From: Scylla paramamosain
Taxonomy: Eukaryota > Arthropoda > Malacostraca > Decapoda > Portunidae
Reading direction: 5' to 3'
NCBI RefSeq assembly: GCF_035594125.1
Contig: NC_087163.1
Span: forward strand, 9,612,501 to 9,676,500
Length of the DNA: 64,000 bases
Positions 37,666 through 48,342 of the stretch are shown here, one piece after another. Numbering within the stretch: the stretch's first letter is position 1; every line of letters begins with the position of its first letter. The notes below the pieces were generated by a model. It was not told the DNA's origin and searched no databases. It saw nothing but the letters and a program-made list of their open reading frames with translations. Position numbers and translations under genes: made by a program.

Positions 37666-38637
37666 GAACAGCAATACACAGATTGCTGTCAACCACAAAT
37701 TCAAATAACAGAGATGGTAGTGAGGAGCAATCTATCAGGGCTGATTGTTTTTTTTCTTTATTTTTTAGTTAATTGATGAATAAAATGTTTGTAACCATGT
37801 AAATCCAGTTTTCTTGATTTAACAAGGTTTTGGAAGCTCTGGGGTATTCTTAATTAAGGGGGCACCAATTTTCCACAGATTTTCTTTCTGTTACCTAACC
37901 CTAGTGAATAATGAGTAGTGACTGTATAAAGTTTCTTTTTCTTTTGGTGGCAGGAGTATGTAAAAAATATATTGATTCACAACCAAAAAATTAATATTTG
38001 TGATGGGTGTTTACTATCAATTTAAATCTAAGAACCCACATCAAAGAGTCAGTTAATAAGCAAGAATCTTGGATCAAGTAGGATCTAAAACCCTTATCCA
38101 AGTGTTTATAGGCATGCACCAAGCGCATTCAAGTTCAGTTACACCCCAGCACAGCAACCAACCATTCCACTCATCAGCCACCATTCTCTACCCATATAGA
38201 CAATTCAGCTAAGTATCAGGCCTGAACTGTTAGATTCTTACAGTATTAAGACAAACATCATTTCAGGTATCCATAGCTAGGCAAAGAGCTGTACACATAA
38301 AAGGATAGGATTCTAGAGTTTGAGCTCACAACTCCTTAGTTTTGGTTCTTAATATTGTGTTTTATTTCGGATTTAGAGAATTCAGTATTGAGAGAGAGAC
38401 TCACACAAATAATTTTAGGCTTGTTTCAACATTGAAAACACAAATCTCTTAGTCCTTTTTCAGGAATTCATACCGTGTTATCTTTGATGACCATAGCTTA
38501 TGACACACTAACCTCCTCTTCAAAATATTTAAAATTCTTCACTGTCATTCTCATTGCCTTTCATCATAAACAAACCAATGTATCTGCATGCCATTAGCAT
38601 AAAAAGTTATTTGAATGATTATTTTTCTCTATGAAAG
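37666..38637. other. host intron sequence with dispersed repeat copy 2 (37975-38245)
   Basis: Apart from the uninterrupted dispersed repeat copy at 37975-38245 (same orientation as 20520-20870), I see no gene. The pyrimidine-rich acceptor of exon D ends it. Confidence 0.6.
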
Positions 38638-38832
38638 TGGCAGGTGTTGAATATCATGACTGTCTTCAGATGAGTGTAAAGCCCAGACTGGTGGTGAGCT
38701 ATCCTGGTGTGCAGGAAGATGCATTGCTGGAAGGTTACTTAGCCAGCTATTTTTCTGACAAGATCAGCAGTGTTACTGTTGATCTCTACACAGAAGGCTC
38801 TCTGAAGGTGTACCTTGATACTGCTCTCAAAG
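38638..38832 (+). CDS. host gene exon D
   Basis: After the pyrimidine-rich atttttctctatgaaag the frame reads (V)AGVEYHDCLQMSVKPRLVV, then YPGVQEDALLEGYLASYFS and SLKVYLDTALKG, ending at donor AAAG/gttagt in phase 1. An alternative acceptor six bases further on (ggcag) keeps the same frame. The style (KISSVTVDLYTEGSLKVYLDT) again is alternating amphipathic strands. Both acceptors need an incoming phase-1 intron, while exon C ends in phase 0, so at least one exon is missing between them or lost. No stop codon was seen, so the gene should continue to the right, beyond the 39-64 kb transposon block or outside the window. Confidence 0.65.
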
Positions 38833-39235
38833 GTTAGTATTTAGAAGTGGAGTATTGGTGCTGCTTTAATCATAGCATGATAACTGACTTCTTCAACTTC
38901 TTCTCCAATCTGATTTTGGCCACAAATAGATGAAAAAGTGAACATCTTTGTTTTGCACATTTTATGAAGTCAGATTAATTAATTTTGTTCATGATAAATT
39001 TAAGATATATTTTATTATACTAAGCAAGAAGTAAGCAGAAATCTAATTTACATTTATAATATAATGGTGAATCTAATCATAACTCATTAAAAGAGTTGAT
39101 AAGTTTTTTCTTGTTTTCAGTCTTACTGTTAAAAACACTATTATGGTTACTATAGATAATTTTCATGCAAATTTGAATCTATAAGTATATAATTCAAGCA
39201 AATTAATAGTTCAACCTTTGTATATGAACCACAAG
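38833..39235. other. no recognisable gene (host intron)
   Basis: AT-rich sequence after the exon D donor. No supported structure. Confidence 0.4.
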
Positions 39236-39237
39236 TA

Positions 39238-39660
39238 CAGTAGAACCTTAGTTCACAAATGCCCCACATTGCAAACAAATTGGTTCACAAACTAGCTTTG
39301 CGAACAAATTTTAGCTTGGTTCAGGAACAGTACTTTAGGGTACAAATGCACCTTACCCACAATCCATGAAACCTTGTGCTCAATTGTGGTTTGGCATGCT
39401 TGACGTAAATATTGTTTGTTTGAGTGTTGTGTTCAAAAACATTAACTTTTTTTTTTTTTTTTTACCTTTTTTCTGCTATTTTAGTCTCCATTATGCCACC
39501 TAAGAAGGAAAAAAATTTGATGATAGTAGCAGTAAGAAGCCTAAGCATATTACTATTTAAATAAAGAAAGAAATTATTGCCAAACATGAGAATGGGATTC
39601 ATGTAGGCATTTGTAGGCCCGTGAACAGTAACTTATCTAATTTCTAATAATAATATAATT
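39238..39660 (+). mobile_element. Tigger/pogo-like transposon, left end and transposase start
   Basis: After a TA, the terminus cagtagaaccttagttcaca is typical of Tigger-like ends. From 39492 a broken frame starts MPPKKE and, with one-base shifts, continues as KKPKHIT and KKEIIAKHENGIHV, the first helix-turn-helix of CENP-B/Tigger transposases. It is cut by a long (CT)n tract. The matching right end is proposed at 56205-56290. Confidence 0.65.
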
Positions 39661-39901
<241 letters not shown>

Positions 39902-39965
39902 AGTCAAGCCTTCAGTTGCCATAGAAATATGACGCCTGAGTTGGCTTTTTCTGGGCGTAACTACG

Positions 39966-39966
<1 letters not shown>

Positions 39967-40056
<90 letters not shown>
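39967..40056. repeat. (CA)n microsatellite
   Basis: About 45 CA units. Confidence 0.95.
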
Positions 40057-40057
<1 letters not shown>

Positions 40058-40192
40058 TTACACTTTGGGATGGTTGGAGGGTAGTACAGAAGAGGTGGTG
40101 ATGGGTGAAGGAGGAATAAATAGGGAGGGTAGGAAAGGCAAAGTTATCAGAAAAGAGATTAATGGGCAGCTGTGTGTTTGCACACATGGGTG

Positions 40193-40338
<146 letters not shown>

Positions 40339-40479
40339 CGTAATAAAAGGAATAGACATGCATCCACTACCTGCATTCAATCAGTAATTGAGCATTGGTC
40401 TGTGTTGACATTCAACATTGATAGGTGATAGGTCACCAGTCATAATGTGAGGAAGTAAGACTGAAGGCACATTTTATTG

Positions 40480-41606
40480 AAACTGCTGTGGGCTTGAGAA
40501 TTGGTGGAGGCAAGTGGAGAAAGGGATTTTTCAGGATTCAGAGAAGAGAAAGGAAATATGTGGAGGATAATCAGTGTAAAGAAAGAAATAAGGTGCATGA
40601 GGAGGATAATCAGTGTAAAGAAAGAAATAAGGTGCATGAGGAAACTGATGTCTGGCATTTTGGAAAAGCAAGACAAACTTATTATGGAAAACAAAGAATT
40701 GAGAAAGAAGTATAGTGAATGTGAGAGTGCTCTAAAGATAAACAATGAGATGAAAGAGGCAATGTAGGAACTAAAGAAAGAAAATGAGGTAATCAAAACT
40801 AAGTGTAATGAATATGAAGTAACTCTGCAAGGGCTGCAACAAAAGGTGAAGGATAGTGCACGGAAAGTGGAAGGGGCAGTATGTGAAAGCAAACTAGAGG
40901 AACTGAGAAATGCCTGAAAGAAAGATCATGAGGATGAAAAAGTTAGCTTCACCGAGGTGGTTAAAAAACAAATACAGGAAAAGACCAAGGATACAGTAAT
41001 TCAGGTAATTAAAGAAAAGAAGGTTTTGGTGAGAGAGGCAGTGGATAAGAAGAAATGTATGGTCTTTTTCAGACTGCAAGAGGAGAAAACCCAATAAGGT
41101 CTGTCAAAGAGAGAAAAGAGAAGGAGTTGGTAAGGAAAATTATTACAATGGTCCAAGATGAGGAACAGGGACTGAAACAAGAAGTGGAAGAAGCATATTG
41201 AATTGGAATATATAGTGAAGGAGGTAAAAGACTGTTAAAAGTGAGAATGAGATCCCAAGTTGCAGTAGAGGAGATCCTAGTAAGAACTGGGAAGCTGGCT
41301 GAAAGTTCAGGATACAAGAATATTTGGGTAAAAAGAAATATGAACTTGGAAGAAAGGGAAAAAGAGAGGGATCTGAGAAATGAGGCCAAGGAAAAAAATG
41401 AGAGGACAGAGACCGAGAAGAGAAAATTTTATTGGAGGGTACTAGATATGAGATTAAGGAAATTATATATTTGAGAAAGGGAACAAGAAATGAAAGAACC
41501 ACAGCAGCAGACAGACAAATTGCATGTGGTGGCAGAAGTAGTACATTAAGAGTAATGTATACAAACATAGATGGGTTGCTTTCAACACAAAAGAAAAATT
41601 ATTTAA
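40480..41606 (+). pseudogene. LINE-K segment 1: ORF1-like coiled coil and start of ORF2
   Basis: A plus-strand Lys/Glu-rich coiled-coil region in several frames (for example MENKELRKKYSECESALKIN, 40680 on; NLEEREKERDLRNEAKEKNE near 41345) matches the ORF1 of a non-LTR element. It contains an in-frame 39-bp tandem duplication (40563-40601 and 40602-40640). ORF2 starts near 41555 with VMYTNIDGLLSTQ and is interrupted after KNYL at TTAA 41603-41606 by the piggyBac insertion, resuming at 44566. Multiple stops; ORF1 is dead. Confidence 0.7.
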
Positions 41607-44565
41607 GGACATAAATAAAATAAAAACATGCAGAAGAAATTATTTATTACAAAAATTGTTAAATTTAAATGTTTGTGGGCATTTAACCAAAAGGTGACCA
41701 ATTGGGTCCATTGGGCACTTGAGCACTTTAAATGCAAAAACAAAAAATAATTTTTCTGTAAGGTATTTTCTATGTTCTACACAAACAATAAATTATTCCA
41801 TATCTTGATACTGTTCAAAACATAACATAGAGCTCCAAAAAACATAAAATACATTTGATTTCATTTTTGTAACACAATGTTTCCCTTTATCTCACATTGT
41901 TTTCTATTCCTACTGGTGAAAGTCCAGGAAGCAGTTTTTCTTCTGATCACAGCACAAGTACACATTACATTTTAGGCAATACATACGCACTTTGCTTTTG
42001 CACCCTGGGAGTTTGCATGTTGCACGGTTTGCTGAGAAAGCAGGGAAGTGTCCTATTCCATCCTTGCGGATGTCATCTTCAGGAATGGGTTTAGTTGCTC
42101 TGCCACATTTCTTCTTTTTCTCAAAGTTTACCTTTACAGCATCAGTTGATGGCCTCCCTCTTTTCTTTCTCAAATCCTTTCCACTAGCTGTGAGTGAGAA
42201 AGCTAGTTTTAGTTTGAAATCACAGAGGGCATATTGCTTCTTCTCAGGAATTTCTAGTGAGACAGCTGAGCGCCTGTAAAGTAGCCAACTATTGACTACT
42301 GCCATGTCAAAAAGATGAAAAACAAGCCTCAAGTAGTATTTCCTAGAACGAAAAGACATTCTATAGTACGCCAGGAGTTGGTCTTGAAGATCCACACCCT
42401 CCATGTGCTCATTGTACAATTTGACAATATTAGGTCTAGGGACTTCAACTTCTTCCTTTCTCTTCCTGTCATATCTCACACAAGTCTGTTGTGGTTGAGA
42501 AGTAGCAAATGTTGAACTTAGGCACACTGCTTTGTTGTCATACCATTTGACTGCATATGTAGTAACACCACTGTCACTCGTTGTCATCCATTCATCGTAA
42601 CTACCTCTACCCTTGGAGGCTAGTTGCTTATCAGACTGGAATGACAAATCTGGAAGTCTCCTACTCTGAACTGTGCCACAGCACCAAATCCCTTTAGTCG
42701 CTAAGTACTCTACTAAAGGAAGAGAGTTGAACCAATTGTCAAAATATAATTTATGGTTCTTGTGATGAGGTATCACTTCTGCCAAGTGTAAAACCGAATT
42801 AGCACTTGGCCCAAGGTCAGGCACATCACTGGTGCTTACAGGGCAAATTTTACCTGTATAAGGCCTGAAGTCATAAACATAACCTTTGTCATCTGCTAGG
42901 ACAAATATTTTATATCCCCATTTAGAGGGTTTCTTTGGATTGTACTGTTTCAAGCTTGATACTCCCTTGAAGGGAACAATTTGCTCGTCTACACTTAGAT
43001 GCTCAGTCATAGGAACTTTTCTAAACTCCTGTCTCAGGTGGTCTATCAACATCCTCACCTTGCTTAACTTGTCAGTGGTGTCAGTGTTGCTGTTATCCAC
43101 AAAATGCAAATGGGATTTGATTTCTTCCCACCTATTTCTACTCATAACACATGATACAGCCTCAGTCATTGTGTAAGTAGACCAGTGCAGACGTGTATTA
43201 GGAATTTTGCTAACTGACATGAAGAAAGCACATCCTAGCCATTGTTCAAACTCATCACATGTAAGACCCAGAGGCTTGTTAGGATTTTGCTGTAGAGCGT
43301 ACAAGTTGCTCTGTTCAACAATCTCACTGAGGAATTCATCAGACATGAACCTCTTGAAGTATTGCAAAGGTGTCAACAGCACCTCGTCCTCTGTTTGCTC
43401 TGGAATATCAAAAACAGGAACTGAAGGTGGTTCTTTTTGTTCAGTGACATGTTTCCAAATGGTGCGTCTGCGTTTCTTTCTTTTAGGATGAGATGGAAAC
43501 TGAGGAGCTGGAATAATTTCTGCATCATCCACAACTAGAACAACTGTTTCTTCACCATCTCCTTCGTCAGTAGTGCTGCCAGTATCTATAAGAAAATATT
43601 TATTTTTCTATTAGTATTTTATCTTTCAATAGGCTTTCATGTTGTTATTGTTACTGTTTGTTTATAATATAGTTATTTACCTTTCTAACTGTAAATTATG
43701 ATAGACACTTTTAACCAATATTTTATTTATGTATTATTCATTATTTTAGACTAATCATAACTATATAATATAATATAATTATAATAGAGACTTTATAAGT
43801 TATGCGTCCACTACCTGATATTCCAGGGTCATCGATGTCATCCATTTCGTTGCCTTCATATTCACTTATGTCTTCAGCATCACTACAGTTGAGGGTGTCT
43901 TCGATCTCTTTAGTTGTCAAACGTTTCTGCCTCTTCTTGTACATTTGCTTTGGAGATATCACTAATCCAGAAGGTCCTGAAAGAAAGTTATCATAAAATC
44001 AGTGCAACGGTCAAATATAGCCTCCTCAATAATAAGTTTCCCATGTTTTTCTGTTCATCAATAAAACACTTGGTATATGTGACATGGTATTACCAGCATG
44101 CACTATAACAGATAGTTTTATTCATTATCAGGATTGTTGTGCTTGTTACCATTACTATAGACAAAAACTACCTGAGTGCCCACTGGGACCATTTGGTCAC
44201 CTTTACTAAATGTCATATATTACTTTTTTATATCTGTAAAACGTATTCAGAGATACTTTAGTGAAAAGTTTGATATATCCAGATATCTACTGTATTTTTT
44301 TTAGTACAAAATCAGTTACCTGGAACAGCATCCATCCTGCATAAAGTGTGGGGAAGGGAGCAGTGTCAACACACGTCCACCCCCAGCGACGATGGACTGG
44401 ATACTGGCGGGAAGTCGTCTCCTAGTGCTAGCATATGACACCACGTGCTTCACAAAAGAGTACCAAAAGAGCCTGATGGGCGCAGGGCATGAAACAACAT
44501 GCACACATCCCGTAGGATTAAGCTAAACAAAAGAGGACCGGAAAGTCCTCTTGGGCAAGTTAGGG
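41607..44565 (-). mobile_element. piggyBac-like DNA transposon
   Basis: Bounded by TTAA at 41603-41606 and 44566-44569; removing one TTAA and the insert restores the LINE-K frame (KNYL/KENRPDV). Inside, an inverted pair (41693-41718 and 44176-44201, 22 of 26 matching, ggtgacc...gggcac) lies near the ends. The inner left copy itself follows a TTAA at 41683-41686, so the true piggyBac ends may be these inner repeats, with extra sequence outside. The outermost termini do not match each other. Confidence 0.75.
41910..44335 (-). CDS. piggyBac-type transposase, three exons, intact
   Basis: The large exon (41910-43585) carries the DDE_Tnp_1_7 domain. Conceptual splicing joins exon 1 (44320-44335, ATGGATGCTGTTCCAG), exon 2 (43815-43976) and exon 3, all with gt/ag borders and matching phase, to give 617 residues without a stop. 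Catalytic aspartates lie in LSVDEQIVPFKG (about D259), YFDNWFNSLP (about D342) and HMEGVDLQDQ (about D458). The C-terminus has the Cys-rich zinc-binding domain (CKLPGCKSKVRMYC, CNVYLCCDQKKNC) that recognises the transposon end. Exon 2 has the usual N-terminal KRLTTKEIEDTL and an acidic stretch. The 16-base exon 1 is the weakest part; the start could be the ATG of MYKKRQ in exon 2. The enzyme would cut and paste at TTAA. Confidence 0.85.
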
Positions 44566-46833
44566 TTAAAGGAAAATAGACCAGATGTGTTTGTGCCTAA
44601 CTGAGACAGAGTTAAAATAGGAAGTCCATTTAAGCTTTAAGGAAGAGGGATATAATTATTGGAGGAGAGATAGTAAAGGAAAAGGAGGAGGAGGAGTACT
44701 GATAATGGTTTGAGATGATATATATATGGAAGAAGTGCAATATGGAGATGGCATGGTGGAGGTCATAGATATAACAGTCAGGACCAGTGGGAGAGAAAGG
44801 AGGAGGATCATATTAACATATGTGCCACCAAAGACTAATACATGGAGGCTGGAGGATCACAAGGAAATGCAAAAAGGAAGTGTTGAAGCGCCTAGACAAC
44901 ATGATAAGGAAGGACATTAAAATACTACTAGTGGGATACTTTAACTGCAAAAATGTAAGCTGGGAGGAGATGGAAGGTAATGGAAATGCTGGAACATGGA
45001 GTGAAGAAATGCTACAGTTAGCTATGGTGAATACAATGGAACAATGGGTGGAGGAATTTACAAGATACAGAGGGAAGGGGGAACTGTCTATGCTAGACCT
45101 GGTATTCATAAAAAAAAACAGGCTCAGTCCAACCATTAAATACTTAAGCCCAATGGGAAAAAGTGACCATGTGGTGTTAGAATTGGTACTGCAAAATTGG
45201 GAGGTTCTGCCATGTAAGGAGGATTATGAAAAAGGGAGGCTAAATCATGCTAAGACAAATTTTACAGAGTTAAGAAAATTCTTTGGGTGTATTGGTTTGG
45301 AAGGGATTTATGGAAGGCAAGACAGTGCAAGAGAAATATGAAACATTCCTGAAAAAGAGCAATGAGGGTGTGCAGAAATATGTACCTGTATATAAAGTAA
45401 GGAGGAGAAAACATATTTGGTATAATGCCAGATGTGCAGAAGCTAAGAAGAGAAAGGATATAGCTTGGAAGAAACTGAAGAAACAAAGGAATGAAAATAA
45501 TGGAGACCAGTATAAGGAGGCAAGGAATGAGTATGTTAGAATAAGAAGAGAGGAGGAGAAACAATTTGAAAAGGATGTGGTAAAGAAATGTGAAGAAGAT
45601 CCCAAGCTTTTTTACAGATATATCAGTGGAAAGATGACAAGCAGAGAGATCATTAACAAGATAGTAAAGGAAGGAAGGATATATCAAACAGCAGAAGAGA
45701 TGAGTGAAATTATGAATGAGAGTTTCAGATCTATGTTCACTGTGGAAGTGGGTTTTACAGAACTAAACAAGGAGGTGAGGTAGGGGGGTGGGTTATGGGA
45801 AGTCTTGGTGCAAAAACATGAAATTAGCAAATTATTAGAGAAGTTGGATGTCAGGAAAGCAATGGGGCCTGATGGAGTCAGGTTGGACACTAAAGGAATG
45901 TAGAGAACAAGTGGTGGAGCCAATTTGGGATGTGATTAACAGCTCACTGATAGAGGGAAGAGTACCAAGAGAGTGGAAGAAAGCAAATACAGTGCCAATA
46001 CACAAAGGAGGAAGGAGGATTGAGTCATAAAATTATAGACTGGTGTTATAGTGTTATGGGCAAGGAAAAGTGAATTAAATATTTGGAAGAGAACGAAGTT
46101 ATAACAAATAGTTTATTTAGTTTCAGAAAAGGAAGGTCATGTGTGGCAAATTTACTAAGTTTTTATACAAGAGTAATAGATGAAGTACAAAACAGAAATG
46201 GGTGGGTAGATGCAGTGTACCTGGAAATCAAAAAAAGCTTTTGATAAAGTTCCACATAAAAGACTATTGTGGAAGATGGAACATATAAGAGTACTTAGAG
46301 GGACAATGCTAAAATGGATGAGAGACTACATAAAGGATAGAGAAATGAGAACTGTGATTAGGGACACCTGTTCAAGTTGGAGTAATGTAACAAGTGGAGT
46401 ACCACAGGGATCAGTGTTAGCCCCCATTATGTTCCAAATATTCATTAGTGATATGCAGGAATGTTTGACCACTTATATCAATCTGTTTGCTGATGATGCA
46501 AAATTGTTAAGAGTAATAAAGAGCCATGTTGATTGTACAGAGTTGGAAAAAGATATTGATGAGATTTATGGGTGGAGCAAGAAGTGGAAATTGGAATTCA
46601 ATGCTAAGAAATGCCATGTGATGGAATTGGGAAAGAGTAAAAGAAGACCTGCATGGGACTATAAAATAGGGGAGGAAGTAATAATGAGGAGCAAGGAGGG
46701 AAAAGACCTAGGAGTGGTTTTTCAAGATACCTTGACCCCATAACAGCATATAAATGAGATATTTGGCTCGACGTACAGGATGTTAATTAGGGTGGTATTT
46801 CATTACATGGATAAGACTATGATGAAAAAATTA
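44566..46833 (+). pseudogene. LINE-K segment 2: endonuclease and reverse transcriptase
   Basis: Continues the LINE-K ORF2. The endonuclease includes VGYFNCKN near 44935, where the family has GDFN (a catalytic Asp to Tyr change), and PMGKSDHVVLELV (45150). A linker (45283-45783) is Lys/Glu-rich. The RT has RKAMGPDGV, KKAFDKVPHKRLL, SGVPQGSVLAP (46390) and LFADDAKLL (46485), followed by GKDLGVVFQDTL. Frameshifts and stops occur near 44900, 45340, 45783 and 46030. The C-terminal end is cut after MMKKL by DIRS-2 and resumes at 51895. Confidence 0.85.
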
Positions 46834-46955
46834 ACAAAGTACACGAGACTTACCGTAAGTCAGTTGAAGTGTACTTCTAATTTTTCGAGGCAAATCACCT
46901 CTGCTGGTGCGGAGATTTCACATGAGAGAGAGAGTGCGTCACGCACTGCCGGCAG
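46834..46955 (+). repeat. DIRS-2 left inverted terminal repeat
   Basis: acaaagtacacgagactta to ctgccggcag. The inner part (46920-46955) is the inverted match of the right repeat. The outer part is a near-perfect inverted match to 47043-47135. Confidence 0.85.
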
Positions 46956-47042
46956 ACTTTAAAGCAAGGACTCGACATCCACATGATGAACCAATTAGGA
47001 AATTAAGTAACCTGTAGAGCTTAAGGTAGGGAGGGAGAGGAG

Positions 47043-47187
47043 GGCATGTGAAATCTCCGCACCAGCAGAGGTGATTTGCCTCGAAAATTTAGAAGTACAC
47101 TTCAACTGACCTACGGTAAGTCTCGTGTACTTTGTTAATTTTACTTCGGCAAAATCACCTATCCGCTGGGCGGACATTTCCCATGAG
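47043..47187 (+). repeat. DIRS-2 internal complementary region
   Basis: 47043-47135 is complementary to the left outer end (46834-46930). 47137-47187 is complementary to the right outer end (51843-51894). The two halves meet at taa, marking the junction of the circular intermediate. Confidence 0.85.
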
Positions 47188-47481
47188 GCTTTGAAGCCAT
47201 GTGGATGACGAGGGAGGATGCAATAGTAGAGAGGAAAAGGAAATGCCCCACAAGAAACAGTACTATAACTATTATTCCATGGAAGGATCTTGTACATGAG
47301 ACAATCATACAATTGGTGTATAAAATAAGGTACATTGCATCCAACTTAATCCAATCTACAAACAATGTTGAAATATGGTGACAGTTCACATCATAAGGTG
47401 AACCTAAGGTACTAGATACTAAATACTTAAAATATCCATTTACTGCAACACTGGAGTGCAGCAACAAACCCAAATCATGTC

Positions 47482-48342
47482 TTATTCTAGCACTGCATCC
47501 TGAAAGAGGTCAGAAGCAGCCACAATGTTCTTATTATAATATTTTGCAAAGGTAGATTCCCTAGACCAGCCCGCCTTAGCCATAATGCATGCGACAGGGA
47601 CAGCCGCCACTCCAGCTTTTGAAGCTGCTGCTGGCCGCACACTACCAGCGGAAAACTTTGAGATGTCTATGCCGGACATGCGGAGAATGGTCCTGACCCA
47701 ACGGGCAATAGTGTCTTTGGAAACTGATTTGTGGGGTTTTATGAAGCTAATGAGGAGCCTGGCATCAGTGTGCATCTCATCCTGTCTAAGCTCTTTAGTC
47801 ACATCAATGTACCTCAGGAGAGTGCTACAGACACATAATCGTGGATCCTTAGGGTAACAATGGAATGTGACCCTGTTGATGTTAAAATTTGGTCTGGATT
47901 GTTTAAGAGTGCCCCCCAACTGTACTGAAATGGAGTGTTCATTAATGAGCATGTCTCTGATTAACAGTAGTTGTAAAGTTTGAATTCTGGCAGCTTGAGT
48001 TAAGGCCATCATCATAACCAATTTTAGCGTTAATTCTTTAAGGGTTAATGCATGTAAGGGGAACATGGACCTTAGTTGCTCTAAGACAGGTTGGACGTCC
48101 CAAGTGTCAGTGTACCTGGGCTGAGGAGTTCTAAGATTGAAAACCCCTCTCATGAATCGGATGACCAAAGGGTGATTTCCTGCCCTGCATCCGTCCACCA
48201 CAATGCTGAGAGAAGACAGGGCACCCCTCGCAGTGTTCACACACTCATAACCCACACCCCTGTCAAAGGTTTTCGTCAAAAAATTTACAATGTGACCTAC
48301 AGTTGGAGAAGTGGGATCGACATTCCGTCTACCACAAAACAA
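47482..48342 (-). CDS. DIRS-2 tyrosine recombinase
   Basis: An intact 286-residue frame. The N-terminal half (PTVGHIVNFLTKTF, GYECVNTARGALSSL) is the SAM-like DNA-binding domain. The catalytic half has the first Arg in ALTQAARIQTLQLL (R119), the second Arg box as FSAGSVRPAAASKA (R236), and the nucleophile in STFAKYYNK (Y268 or Y269), preceded by the usual AGWS. In most tyrosine recombinases the second box is HxxR; here the His position is Gly233. The enzyme would integrate the circular DIRS cDNA without target duplication. Its first codons overlap the end of pol in another frame. The start Met is the first in frame, so the true N-terminus may be longer. Confidence 0.85.
   Translation of the reverse strand: MFCGRRNVDPTSPTVGHIVNFLTKTFDRGVGYECVNTARGALSSLSIVVDGCRAGNHPLVIRFMRGVFNLRTPQPRYTDTWDVQPVLEQLRSMFPLHALTLKELTLKLVMMMALTQAARIQTLQLLLIRDMLINEHSISVQLGGTLKQSRPNFNINRVTFHCYPKDPRLCVCSTLLRYIDVTKELRQDEMHTDARLLISFIKPHKSVSKDTIARWVRTILRMSGIDISKFSAGSVRPAAASKAGVAAVPVACIMAKAGWSRESTFAKYYNKNIVAASDLFQDAVLE

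Noticed and set aside
40440..41568. Long minus-strand hydrophobic frames (for example 40440-40892 and 41143-41568) that look like membrane proteins
   Set aside because: Antisense of the Lys/Glu-rich LINE-K ORF1; Phe/Leu/Ser runs result from the reverse complement of AAG/GAA codons.
44316..44504. 62-residue minus-strand frame overlapping piggyBac exon 1
   Set aside because: Different reading frame from the spliced transposase; no recognisable features.
45262..45687. Minus-strand 141-residue hydrophobic frame
   Set aside because: Antisense of the LINE-K ORF2 linker, same artefact.
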